Position numbers and translations under genes: made by a program. A model generated the notes under the pieces. That model had not been told where the DNA came from. It did no database searches and was given only the letters and a program-made list of their open reading frames with translations. DNA of 64,000 nucleotides from Burkholderiales bacterium (lineage in GTDB: Bacteria; Pseudomonadota; Gammaproteobacteria; Burkholderiales; Casimicrobiaceae): positions 1 through 64,000 of the forward strand of contig JADZDD010000002.1 of the NCBI GenBank assembly GCA_020851235.1, written 5' to 3'. Shown here one piece after another: positions 17,501-28,848 of the stretch (position 1 is the stretch's first letter; every line of letters starts with the position of its first letter).

Positions 17501-19474
17501 ATGGTCGCTCCGCGTGACCTCGCGGCTCGCTTCGAAGCCTACGGCGACTGGCGGCGCCGCCTGACCGCCAGCGTATCGCGCCTGCACGAGTGGCTGCGCG
17601 AGCAGGATCTCGCCGACGCGCAGGTCGACGCACGCGTGCAGCGCATCGTCGAGCGCCTGCAGCAGGACAAGCTCGTGGTGGCGTTCGTCGCCGAGTTCTC
17701 GCGCGGCAAGTCCGAACTCATCAACGCGATCTTCTTCGCCGATTTCGGAGCCCGCCTCCTGCCCTCGTCGGCGGGACGCACGACGATGTGCCCGACCGAG
17801 CTCCTGTACGACGCGGCCTGCCCGCCGTCGATTCGCCTGCTGCCGATCGAAACCCGGAGCAAGGACGGCACCGTCGCGGAGTTCAAGAACTACCCGGACG
17901 AGTGGATGAGCTACCCCCTCGACCTGTCATCGGGCGAGAGGATGGGCGCCACGCTCGCCCGTGTCTCGCAGGTCAAGCGGGTGCCGGTGGACGTCGCCCG
18001 CAGCTACGGGCTGTACGGCGACAGCAGCGGTGGCGACCTTGCGGCGACGCTCGATCGTCGCGACGAGGGTTTCGTCGACATCCCGTGCTGGCGCCACGCG
18101 ATCATCAATTTTCCGCATCCGTTGCTGCAGCAGGGGCTCGTGATCCTCGACACGCCCGGACTCAACGCCATCGGCACCGAGCCCGAACTCACGCTCAACC
18201 TGCTGCCCAACGCGCACGCGATCCTCTTCATCCTCGCCGCCGACGCGGGTGTCACGAAGACCGACCTCGAGGTGTGGCACCAGCACCTGGCCGGCGACGA
18301 CCCCGCCGCCCCGGGCCGCATCGTCATCCTGAACAAGGTCGACGGGCTCTGGGACGACCTCAAGTCCGACGCCGCGATCGACGCCGAGATCGAGCGCCAG
18401 GTGCAGGCGTCGGCGCAGCTCCTCGGCGTATCGCCTTCGCAGGTCTACGCGGCGTCGGCGCAAAAGGCGCTGCTCGCAAAGGTCAACGGGGACGACGCTC
18501 TCCTCGCGCGCAGCCGGCTCCCCCTCCTCGAGGCGGCACTGTCGAACAAGCTCATCCCCGCGAAACGCGACATCGTGGGCGCGGCCGCCACGACCGACGT
18601 CCACGCCCTTGGCGACATGGTACGCAGCGTTCTCGACGCGCGGGCGGTGGGGCTGCGCGACCAGTTGCAGGAGCTCGTCGCGCTGCGCGGAAAGAATCAG
18701 GACGTCGTCGGTCACATGATGGACCGGGTGCACGGCGAGAAGGAGAGCTTCGAGCGCGGCCTCGCCCGTTACACCGCGCTGCGCAACGTTTTCACGCAGC
18801 AAACCAACGAGCTGCTCGACACCATCGGCCTCGAGGCGCTGCGCAGCAACGCCGGTGACACGCGCCGCGAGATCGAGGCGAGCCCGTTCACGCGTGGCGT
18901 GCGCAATGCGATGGGCGAGTTCTTCCGCAAGATCCACGGCGACTTCGCGACGGCCGCGCGCCGGGCGGCAGAGATCCACGACATGATGCGCGCCATGTAT
19001 GTGCGCTTCGCGAAGGAGCACGGTGTGGAGACGTTCAGCCCGCCGTCGTTCTCGGTGCTCAAGTACCAGAAGGAGATCGAGCGGCTCGAGCGCGCGTACA
19101 ACACGCACTTCAACACGTTGTGGAACATGGTGAGCAAGGCCAAGTTCGCCCTGATGCGACGCTTCTTCGAGACGATCGCCTCGCGCGTGCGGCACGTCTA
19201 CGTCGTCGCCAACCGCGACGTCGAGGCATGGCTCAAGGCCGTGATGTCGCCACTCGAGACGCACGTTCGCGAGCACCACGTCCAGCTCCGGCGCCGGCTC
19301 GACAGCATCCGCCGGATCCACCGCGCAAGCGACGAGCTCGAAGAGCGCATCGGCGAGCTCGACCAGCAGTGCGCCGCGGTGGACGTGCAGATCCTCGCCC
19401 TGACGGCAAGGCTCGCCGACATCGATTTCATTATCGAAGCGGCAGATTCCCTGCCGATCGCGGCAAATGCCTGA
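17501..19474 (+). CDS. Dynamin-like GTPase
   Basis: A 657-residue large GTPase of the bacterial dynamin type. The G1 loop is AEFSRGKS (residues 64-71), lacking the usual first glycine; G2 is probably Thr in GRTTMCPT; G3 is DTPG (217-220) and G4 is NKVD (278-281). Beyond residue 330 the protein is almost entirely helical with coiled-coil stretches, as expected for a stalk/effector region. An AGGAGA ribosome binding site precedes the ATG. Bacterial dynamins remodel membranes or take part in division, stress tolerance or phage defence; the role here is unknown, and no tandem second dynamin is present. Confidence 0.85.
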   Translation: MVAPRDLAARFEAYGDWRRRLTASVSRLHEWLREQDLADAQVDARVQRIVERLQQDKLVVAFVAEFSRGKSELINAIFFADFGARLLPSSAGRTTMCPTELLYDAACPPSIRLLPIETRSKDGTVAEFKNYPDEWMSYPLDLSSGERMGATLARVSQVKRVPVDVARSYGLYGDSSGGDLAATLDRRDEGFVDIPCWRHAIINFPHPLLQQGLVILDTPGLNAIGTEPELTLNLLPNAHAILFILAADAGVTKTDLEVWHQHLAGDDPAAPGRIVILNKVDGLWDDLKSDAAIDAEIERQVQASAQLLGVSPSQVYAASAQKALLAKVNGDDALLARSRLPLLEAALSNKLIPAKRDIVGAAATTDVHALGDMVRSVLDARAVGLRDQLQELVALRGKNQDVVGHMMDRVHGEKESFERGLARYTALRNVFTQQTNELLDTIGLEALRSNAGDTRREIEASPFTRGVRNAMGEFFRKIHGDFATAARRAAEIHDMMRAMYVRFAKEHGVETFSPPSFSVLKYQKEIERLERAYNTHFNTLWNMVSKAKFALMRRFFETIASRVRHVYVVANRDVEAWLKAVMSPLETHVREHHVQLRRRLDSIRRIHRASDELEERIGELDQQCAAVDVQILALTARLADIDFIIEAADSLPIAANA

Positions 19475-19551
19475 GTCGAGTGACGCCATCTGACGACACC
19501 CGGCGTCGTTGGCGGGGGGGATGGGGAAATTTCAGGACGGGCAAGTCGCTG

Positions 19552-19578
19552 ATTTTGGGGGGCACCCCCCCAAAAAAT
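19552..19578. repeat. G/C-run inverted repeat upstream of the Ig-repeat protein gene
   Basis: The region has four T and six G (19553-19562), a CA spacer, then seven C and six A (19565-19577), an almost perfect palindrome. Three further G-runs precede it (19514-19520, 19523-19526, 19539-19541). There is no T-run after the hairpin on the plus strand, so it is not a normal terminator for the GTPase gene. Confidence 0.6.
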
Positions 19579-19698
19579 GCGCAATCAGGGCTTGTTGGCG
19601 GAACTCGCGTATCCGCAACCGTGTCCTATAATTCGCTTCATCGATCGAAGCTTCTTTCCGCTCGCCCACTTCCTGCCCGGTACGACCGGCATCCCTCT

Positions 19699-21786
19699 AT
19701 GCGATTGCGATCTCTCCTGGGCGCCCTCGGTGCGGCCATCTCCCTTGGTGCCGCGCATTTGACCACCGCGGCCGTCCCCTTGAACGATCAGGCGGTCGCG
19801 GTCGAGTTCTATCACGCGCAGCTCGATCACTATTTCATCAGCGCCGACGCCGGCGAGATCAGCGATCTCGACACCGGAAAGCATCCCGGTTGGACGCGGA
19901 CGGGCTATCGCTTCGCGGTGATCAAGCCCGGCAGCACGTACCCCGGCACGGTGCCGATGTGCCGGTTCTACAGCCAAAGGCTCGACACGCACTTCTACTC
20001 CGCGAACGCCCAGGAATGCGCGGACGTCAAGGTCAAGTTCCCGGACACCTGGCAGCTCGAATCCGACGCGGTCTTCCGCGCCTTTCCGGTCGACCCCAAC
20101 ACGGGTGCCTGCCCGGCCGGCACGACCGCCACGTACCGCCTGTACAACAAGCGCGCCGACGCCAATCACCGTTACACCAACCAGATCTCGGCGTTCGTGT
20201 ACATGGTCGCCAAGGGATACCAGCCGGAAGGCGATGGCGACCCCACGCTGCCCGTCGTCTTCTGCACCCCGGAAGGAAGTGACGCGGTTCCGGCGCCGTC
20301 GGCTTCGGCACCCAGTTGCACCGTGACGGCGAGCACGCAAACGCCGGCGCTCGGCAGCACGCTGGCGCTCGGCTCGGCGTGCAGCAACAATCCCACGGCA
20401 TTCCTGTGGACCAACTGCGTCAGCACGAATGCAAAATGCAGCGTGAGCCGCTCGTCGGCCGGCATCGTGCCCTACACGCTCTATTCCGCGAACGACAAGG
20501 GTCCCGGGGCCCCGGAGACGATCAACGTCACCTGGGGCGGCACGACGCAACCCCCGCCGACCAATCCGAACGACCCGCCGCCGGTGTGCAACCTGTACGC
20601 GACCGAGATGAACCCCATCATCGGCACGCAGATCCGGCTCACGGCCTCGTGCACGGGCAACCCGACGTCGATCGTCTGGGGCGGCACCTCGGCCTGCGGC
20701 AACGGCGTGTACTGCCAGGCGTACTCGGCAACGCCGGGCGAGATCACGTACTCCGTCTACGGCGTCAATGCGGCAGGGGCAGGCAGCACCGCCACGGTCA
20801 CCGTCAACTGGAAGGACAACGTGACGCCGACGGTTCCCGTGTGCAGCCTGTCTTCCAGCAACAGCTCGCCGTCGGTAGGAACGTCGATCACGCTCAGCGC
20901 GTTCTGCACGAACAGCCCCACCGCGTTCAAGTGGGTGGGCTGCACCTCGACGGGATCGACCTGCAGCGATTCGGCCGCGACCATCGGAACGAAGACCTAT
21001 TCGGTGGTCGCAACCAACGCGAGCGGGGACAGCGAGCCCGCATCGATCACGGTCGACTGGGCGGCAATCCCCGTCCAGCCGCCGGTGTGCCAGATCAGCG
21101 CCACCAGCATCGCGCCGACCGTGGGCCAGTCGATCACGCTGACCGCCACGTGCACGGGATCCCCGACCGCATTCGAGTGGACCGGAGGCTGCACCGCACC
21201 GTCGACTTCGAGCACGTGCACGGCGACGTCGGCGACGAGTGCGCCCGTCACGTACTACGTCGTCGGCAGCAACCAGTATGGGGCGAGCAACGCGGCCGGC
21301 ATCACCGTGAGCTGGCAACCCACCAGCGGCGGTGGCAATCCCGGCGGCGGCAACACGGGCCTGTGCGCGCAGTACAGGGACGTCACCCGCTTCACGCTCG
21401 CGTGGGGTGACAACAAGCGCAAGCCCACCGACGACCTGACGAGCTTCGGACCGGACAGCGTGATCGTCATGGAACTCACCGTTCCGGCCGGCCAGACGCC
21501 GCTGCGCTACGCGGGCTACACGTCGATCTACGAGTACATGGGAGCACCGGCGATCCGGATCATGAACATCTCGAAGTCGGCGTGCGATTTCCGCAACGAC
21601 GATCCCACCGGTGCCAACGGTCCGTTCATGACCTCGGGCGGCGTCCTGGCGTCGATCCCATGGAACGTCGGCCCGGGAGGCGCGGTCCAGTTGCAGCCGG
21701 GCGAGACGTACTACTTCAACTTCAAGAACTACAACTGCACGGGAACGTGCAACGCGGCGATCGAGACGATCTTCCCGCACGACTGA
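19699..21786 (+). CDS. Secreted DUF5648-like protein with four Ig/PKD-like repeats
   Basis: A 695-residue exported protein with a signal peptide (about residues 1-25). Residues about 30-195 form a DUF5648-like module (VEFYHAQLDHYF, GWTRTG, VPMCRFY, ADANHRYT, GYQPEGDG). Four repeats of about 80 residues follow, each with four cysteines and a P-x-C start, a TLxAxCTGxPTAFxW centre and a YxVxxxNxxG end, joined by Pro- or Gly-rich linkers. A C-terminal domain of about 125 residues (from CAQYRDVTRFTLAW) also has paired cysteines. This looks like a disulfide-stabilised surface or periplasmic binding protein. Function unknown. A strong terminator follows. Confidence 0.82.
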   Translation: MRLRSLLGALGAAISLGAAHLTTAAVPLNDQAVAVEFYHAQLDHYFISADAGEISDLDTGKHPGWTRTGYRFAVIKPGSTYPGTVPMCRFYSQRLDTHFYSANAQECADVKVKFPDTWQLESDAVFRAFPVDPNTGACPAGTTATYRLYNKRADANHRYTNQISAFVYMVAKGYQPEGDGDPTLPVVFCTPEGSDAVPAPSASAPSCTVTASTQTPALGSTLALGSACSNNPTAFLWTNCVSTNAKCSVSRSSAGIVPYTLYSANDKGPGAPETINVTWGGTTQPPPTNPNDPPPVCNLYATEMNPIIGTQIRLTASCTGNPTSIVWGGTSACGNGVYCQAYSATPGEITYSVYGVNAAGAGSTATVTVNWKDNVTPTVPVCSLSSSNSSPSVGTSITLSAFCTNSPTAFKWVGCTSTGSTCSDSAATIGTKTYSVVATNASGDSEPASITVDWAAIPVQPPVCQISATSIAPTVGQSITLTATCTGSPTAFEWTGGCTAPSTSSTCTATSATSAPVTYYVVGSNQYGASNAAGITVSWQPTSGGGNPGGGNTGLCAQYRDVTRFTLAWGDNKRKPTDDLTSFGPDSVIVMELTVPAGQTPLRYAGYTSIYEYMGAPAIRIMNISKSACDFRNDDPTGANGPFMTSGGVLASIPWNVGPGGAVQLQPGETYYFNFKNYNCTGTCNAAIETIFPHD

Positions 21787-21809
21787 CGCGAAGCGCACTT
21801 CGCCCGAGC

Positions 21810-21840
21810 AACGCCACCCGTGCCGGTCACGGGTGGCGTT
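21810..21840 (+). terminator. Intrinsic terminator after the Ig-repeat protein
   Basis: A 13-bp perfect stem (21810-21822 with 21828-21840) and a 5-base loop, followed by GTCGTTTCTT. It lies 24 bases after the stop, in the gap to the convergent ferredoxin gene, and may work in both directions. Confidence 0.8.
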
Positions 21841-21876
21841 GTCGTTTCTTCGCGGGACGGATGCGCGGCGCGCGCG

Positions 21877-24566
<2,690 letters not shown>

Positions 24567-24585
24567 TCAGGAACTATCTGCCCCG

Positions 24586-24612
24586 TTAGCACTCAAACGT
24601 GTCGAGTGCTAA
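24586..24612. promoter_or_regulatory. CIRCE operator (HrcA site) upstream of rpoH
   Basis: Perfect CIRCE inverted repeat: TTAGCACTC at 24586-24594, 9-base spacer, GAGTGCTAA at 24604-24612. This is the binding site of the heat-shock repressor HrcA. It lies 78 bases before the rpoH ATG and coincides with the predicted promoter. Confidence 0.95.
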
Positions 24613-24615
24613 AAT
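24586..24615 (+). promoter_or_regulatory. Predicted rpoH promoter under the CIRCE operator
   Basis: TTAGCA (24586-24591, 4 of 6 to the -35 consensus), 18-base spacer, TAAAAT (24610-24615, 5 of 6 to the -10 consensus). The operator spans -35 to -10, so bound HrcA would block polymerase. The predicted 5' leader is about 65-70 bases. The rest of the ftsY-rpoH gap (24421-24585) shows nothing recognisable. Confidence 0.55.
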
Positions 24616-24690
24616 GGTGTCGCGGAGCAGGGGGTTCAAGTCGATCGACCCCTGCTTGTGCGGTGCCGCAACGACGAGGAGACATTGGTC

Positions 24691-25551
24691 ATGACGAATG
24701 CGACCCTGACGTTCCCCACCCCGAGTTCGCTGGGCAGCCTTGATCACTACATCCAGGCGGTCAATCGCTTTCCGCTGCTCACCCCCGAGCAGGAGACGGC
24801 GCTTGGCCGCGACCTCAAGCGAAGCGGCGACATCGACGCCGCACGGCAGCTCGTCCTGTCGCACCTGCGGCTGGTCGTGGCGGTGTCGCGTAACTATCTG
24901 GGCTACGGGCTGCCGCAGGCGGACCTGATCCAGGAAGGCAACGTCGGCCTCATGAAGGCGGTGCGGCGCTTCGACCCCGAGCGGGGGGTGCGCCTCGTGT
25001 CCTTTGCGCTGCACTGGATCCGTGCCGAGATGCACGAATACATCCTGCGCAACTGGCGCCTCGTGAAGATCGCGACGACCAAGGCGCAGCGCAAGCTCTT
25101 CTTCAACCTGCGCAGCCTCAAGGCAAGCACGGCTGCGTTGTCGGTCGCCGAAGCCAAGGCCATCGCCCGGGATCTGGGCGTCAAGCCCGAAGAGGTCGTC
25201 GAGATGGAAATGCGCTTGGGCGGGCACGACGTCGCGCTCGACCCGACGCCGGGTGATGAGGAGAATTTCGTCTCGCCGATCGCCTACCTGACCGACAACG
25301 AGGACGAGCCCGCGCAGATCCTCGAGCGCGAGGAGACCGCGCGCAACCGCGCCAGGGGCCTGTCGCGCGCGCTCGCCAAGCTCGACGATCGCAGTCGCCG
25401 GATCATCGAAGCGCGGTGGCTGCGCGAGGACGAGTCGACGGCCACGCTGCAGGATCTCGCCAACGAATACGGCGTGTCGGCGGAGCGCATTCGCCAGATC
25501 GAGAGCAAGGCGATGAAGACGATGCGCTCGCAGATGGCCGACGTGATGTAG
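24691..25551 (+). CDS. rpoH: RNA polymerase heat-shock sigma factor RpoH (sigma-32)
   Basis: Directs transcription of chaperone and protease genes. The 286-residue protein has region 2 (SHLRLVVAVSRNYLGYGLPQADLIQEGNVGLMKAV), the RpoH-specific box QRKLFFNLR, and region 4 with the helix-turn-helix LQDLANEYGVSAERIRQIE. The ATG at 24691 has GAGGAGA at a proper distance (24676-24682); an upstream in-frame GTG at 24658 is less likely. Regulation by HrcA is predicted from the operator upstream. Confidence 0.98.
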   Translation: MTNATLTFPTPSSLGSLDHYIQAVNRFPLLTPEQETALGRDLKRSGDIDAARQLVLSHLRLVVAVSRNYLGYGLPQADLIQEGNVGLMKAVRRFDPERGVRLVSFALHWIRAEMHEYILRNWRLVKIATTKAQRKLFFNLRSLKASTAALSVAEAKAIARDLGVKPEEVVEMEMRLGGHDVALDPTPGDEENFVSPIAYLTDNEDEPAQILEREETARNRARGLSRALAKLDDRSRRIIEARWLREDESTATLQDLANEYGVSAERIRQIESKAMKTMRSQMADVM

Positions 25552-25570
25552 GTCTCGAGTCCCGCGCAAG

Positions 25571-25598
25571 CGGCGCGCCGCGCGTTCCTGGCGCGCCG
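25571..25598. terminator. Hairpin between convergent rpoH and kup
   Basis: Nine-bp GC stem (CGGCGCGCC at 25571-25579 with GGCGCGCCG at 25590-25598), 10-base loop, in the 73-base gap between the two convergent stops. No T-run on either side, so termination is plausible but unproven. Confidence 0.4.
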
Positions 25599-25624
25599 CC
25601 GCGCGTCCGCGTCGGCCGACGGGA

Positions 25625-27505
25625 TCACAGTTCGATCTGCGTCCCGAGCTCGACCACCCGGTTGGTCGGGATGCCGAAGAACTCGCTCGCCTTGACGGCA
25701 TTCTTCGACATCGAAGCGAAGAGTCGTTCGCGCCATAGCGCCATCCCCGGCGACACCGTTGGAATGAGCGTCTCGCGGGAGACGAAAAAGCTCGTCTCCA
25801 TCATCTCGAACGACAGCCCCTTGCGTCCGGCTTCCTCGAGGAGCCTCGGGATGTCCGGGCTCTCCTTGAATCCGTAGTACGCGATGAACTGGTGGAAATC
25901 GACGCCGAGCTGGTTGATCTCGATGCGGTCTTCCGCGGCGACGTACGGGACGTCGCGGATCACCACGGTGAGGAATACCACGCGCTCGTGCAGAACCTTG
26001 TTGTGCTTGAGGTTGTGCAGGAGCGCATGCGGCACGAGATTCGGTGTCGACGTCATGAACACCGCCGTCCCCTCCACGCGCGTGGGAGGCGACACCTCGA
26101 TGCTCTGGATGAACAGGTCGAGCGGCAGCGCCTCGCGCGACAGTCGATCCATGAGGAGGATCCGCCCGCGCTTCCACGTGGTGAGGAGTGTGAACACGAG
26201 CGCGCCGACGGCGAGCGGGAACCACCCGCCCTCGACGATCTTGAGCGAATTCGAAGCGAGAAAGCCCAGATCGATCACGAGCAGCGGCGTGGTGATCGCA
26301 ACGGCGACGAGCGTGGGCCAGTGCCACACGCGGCGCATGACGGCGAAAATCAGGATCGAGTCGATCAGCATCGCAAGCGTCACGGCGATCCCGTACGCCG
26401 CGGCGAGATTGTCGGACTTGCGAAACGCGACGACGAGGAGCACGACGGCGACGAACAGCGACCAGTTGACGAACGGCACGTAGATCTGGCCGATCTGCCG
26501 TTCCGACGTGTGATCGATCCGAAGGCGCGGACAATATCCCATCTGGATCGCGGCGCGGGTGAGTGAGAACGTCCCCGAGATCACGGCTTGCGAGGCGATC
26601 ACCGTGGCGCAGGTGGCGAGGATGACCAGAGGGATGAGCGCCCACGACGGCGCGAGCAGATAGAACGGATTCTTGATCGCTTCGGGTCGCGCGAGGATGA
26701 GCGCGCCCTGCCCGAGATAGTTGAGCAGGAGCGCCGGCAGCACGAGCATGAGCCAGGCGCGGCGGATCGGCGGGCGTCCGAAGTGGCCCATGTCGGCGCA
26801 AAGCGCCTCGGTCCCGGTGAGCGCGAGCACGACCGCTCCCAGCGAGATGAATGCGGCCAGCGGCGAAGTGAGGAAGAAGCGCCACGCGTGGAGCGGATTG
26901 AGCGCGCCGAGGATCGTGGGGTCCTGGACGATCTGCCCGATGCCGAGCGCTGCGAGGGTCACGAAGTAGAACGACATCACGGGACCGAAGAACATCCCCA
27001 CGCGCGCGGTTCCATGCTTCTGGATGCCGAAGAGCACGACGATGATCGCAAGCGTGATCGGCACGATGTAGTGATGCAGCCCCGGTGTCGCCACCTCGAG
27101 CCCCTCGACCGCGGACAGGACCGAGATCGCCGGCGTGATCATCCCGTCGCCGTAGAACATGGCCGCCCCGAAGATCCCGAGTCCGACGAGCCACCAGCGT
27201 CGCGTCTCGTGGCGCGCGAGTCCGCGCGACACGAGCGCGGTGAGCGCCATGATGCCGCCCTCGCCGTTGTTGTCCGCGCGCATGATGAGCGTGATGTACT
27301 TCAGGGTCACGACCATGATGAGCGACCAGAACACGGCGGACAGGACGCCGTAGACGTTCTCGGGTGTCGCCGGCAGGCCGTACTCGCCGGCGAACGCGGT
27401 GCGCAGTACGTACAGCGGACTCGTGCCGAGGTCGCCGTACACGACGCCGATGGCGCCGACGACGAGCGAGGCGGACGTCTTCCGATCGGAGGGTGCAGCG
27501 CTCAA
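25625..27505 (-). CDS. kup: Potassium uptake protein Kup
   Basis: Inner-membrane proton-coupled potassium importer, 626 residues. The N-terminus carries the family signature GVVYGDLGTSPLYVLRTAF, followed by about 12 hydrophobic segments (residues 10-430), the conserved NNGEGGIMALTAL loop, and a cytoplasmic C-terminal domain of about 180 residues. The start codon is TTG at 27505; no ATG or GTG is available in frame nearby. It follows ntrX after 36 bases on the same strand and is likely the last gene of the def-to-kup transcript. Confidence 0.96.
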   Translation of the reverse strand: MSAAPSDRKTSASLVVGAIGVVYGDLGTSPLYVLRTAFAGEYGLPATPENVYGVLSAVFWSLIMVVTLKYITLIMRADNNGEGGIMALTALVSRGLARHETRRWWLVGLGIFGAAMFYGDGMITPAISVLSAVEGLEVATPGLHHYIVPITLAIIVVLFGIQKHGTARVGMFFGPVMSFYFVTLAALGIGQIVQDPTILGALNPLHAWRFFLTSPLAAFISLGAVVLALTGTEALCADMGHFGRPPIRRAWLMLVLPALLLNYLGQGALILARPEAIKNPFYLLAPSWALIPLVILATCATVIASQAVISGTFSLTRAAIQMGYCPRLRIDHTSERQIGQIYVPFVNWSLFVAVVLLVVAFRKSDNLAAAYGIAVTLAMLIDSILIFAVMRRVWHWPTLVAVAITTPLLVIDLGFLASNSLKIVEGGWFPLAVGALVFTLLTTWKRGRILLMDRLSREALPLDLFIQSIEVSPPTRVEGTAVFMTSTPNLVPHALLHNLKHNKVLHERVVFLTVVIRDVPYVAAEDRIEINQLGVDFHQFIAYYGFKESPDIPRLLEEAGRKGLSFEMMETSFFVSRETLIPTVSPGMALWRERLFASMSKNAVKASEFFGIPTNRVVELGTQIEL

Positions 27506-27541
27506 GGGATGGCTTCGCTCGCGACCGGCGTGTCGCCGCCG

Positions 27542-28828
27542 CTACGCAGTCTCGTCGGTCCGTCGCGAGAAGCGAATGTTGAGCTGCTTGAGCTTGCGAT
27601 ACAGGTGCGTGCGCTCGAGTCCGGCACGCTCGGCCACCTTGCTCATGTTGCTCTGTTCGCGCCCGAGGAGCTGTTCGAAATAGATCCGCTCGAACGCCTC
27701 GCGCGCCTCGCGCAGCGGCATCTCGAAGAAGCGCGACGTGATCTCGGGAGCAGGGGCCGTGTTGGGGGTTGCCGCTTCACCGAGCACGCGCTTGACGTGC
27801 TCGGTCGTGATCTCGCCGGGCACGAGTGCGAGGTTGGCGATGAAGCTCGCGAGGTGGTCGAGATTGCCCGGCCAGTACGCATTCGACAGCGCGGTGAGCG
27901 CGGCAGGAGGGAGCGCGGCCAGAAGCGGCGTGGGCGGATCGTCGGCGAAGGCCTCGCGCCAGTAACGCTCGATGAGCGGCGGGATGTCCTCGCGCCGCTT
28001 GCGCAGCGGCGGCAGCATCACGGTGCCCGCCGACAGCAGCGCGAGGAGCGCCGCATCGAACTTGCCCTCGGCGGCGAGATTGCCGAGCGCATCGCTGCTC
28101 GTGGCCACCAGCGTGACGTTGTGCTTGTCGAGCTTCGGCACGAGAAAGGCGAGACTCTTCTGCTCGATGCGCGAGTACTGGCCGATCTCGGGGCAGTAGA
28201 GCACGCCGTCGCGCGCCTCCTCGAGGAGCGTCAGCGGACTCGCGACGAGTTTCTGCGTACCCGCGGCGAGCGTGACGAACGGCGCCTCGGGAACGTGCAG
28301 CGCCTGCGCCGCGAGATCGTGGCCGGTGCCCGGCTCCCCCAGGATCAGGATCGGTCGCCGGCCGGCAAGAAGCTGCTCGAGGCCGCGCTCGGTGTCGCGA
28401 ATCGGCGTGCTTGCACCCAGCGGCGCAAGCGATACGCGCCGCGGCTCCTGCACCGCCGCGCTCTTGAGCGCGCGCGCGATCGTCGAGAGGAGCTTTTGCA
28501 ATCCGACGGGCTTCTCGAGGAAGTCGAATGCGCCGATCCGCGTTGCGTCGACCGCCGTCTCGATCGTGCCATGACCCGACATCATCACGACCGGCATCGT
28601 GAGCTGGCCATTTGCAGCCCACTCGCGCAACAGCGTGACGCCGTCGGTGTCGGGCATCCAGATGTCGAGCAAGACGAGCGCAGGCTGTTGCCGCTGGCGG
28701 TACGCGCGCGCCTCGCCGGCGTTCTCCGCGAGCGCGACTCGATAGCCCTCGTCCTGCAGGATCTCCGAGAGGAGCTCGCGGATGCCGACTTCATCGTCGA
28801 CGATGAGCACTTCTTTCGCTTGTACCAT
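27542..28828 (-). CDS. ntrX: NtrX-like response regulator with degenerate AAA+ domain
   Basis: A 428-residue regulator: receiver (D11, D12, phospho-acceptor D55, K106 intact), AAA+-like centre (about 160-345), and a Fis-type helix-turn-helix (about 393-416). The AAA+ part has lost key residues: Walker A reads GEPGTGHD (His170 for Lys), Walker B reads GVLYCPEIG (Pro for Asp), no GAFTGA loop is found, and the arginine-finger segment RFRxDLYYRL is replaced by KFDAALLALL. It therefore probably does not activate sigma-54 promoters by ATP hydrolysis and may be a plain phospho-dependent DNA-binding regulator. It is 20 bases after the cognate kinase gene. Confidence 0.9.
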   Translation of the reverse strand: MVQAKEVLIVDDEVGIRELLSEILQDEGYRVALAENAGEARAYRQRQQPALVLLDIWMPDTDGVTLLREWAANGQLTMPVVMMSGHGTIETAVDATRIGAFDFLEKPVGLQKLLSTIARALKSAAVQEPRRVSLAPLGASTPIRDTERGLEQLLAGRRPILILGEPGTGHDLAAQALHVPEAPFVTLAAGTQKLVASPLTLLEEARDGVLYCPEIGQYSRIEQKSLAFLVPKLDKHNVTLVATSSDALGNLAAEGKFDAALLALLSAGTVMLPPLRKRREDIPPLIERYWREAFADDPPTPLLAALPPAALTALSNAYWPGNLDHLASFIANLALVPGEITTEHVKRVLGEAATPNTAPAPEITSRFFEMPLREAREAFERIYFEQLLGREQSNMSKVAERAGLERTHLYRKLKQLNIRFSRRTDETA

Positions 28829-28848
28829 GGGATTCGGGACGGATGCCT

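Noticed and set aside
19552-19578. Hairpin as the terminator of the dynamin-like gene
   Set aside because: The stem is followed by A and mixed bases, not a T-run, on the plus strand; listed as a repeat instead.
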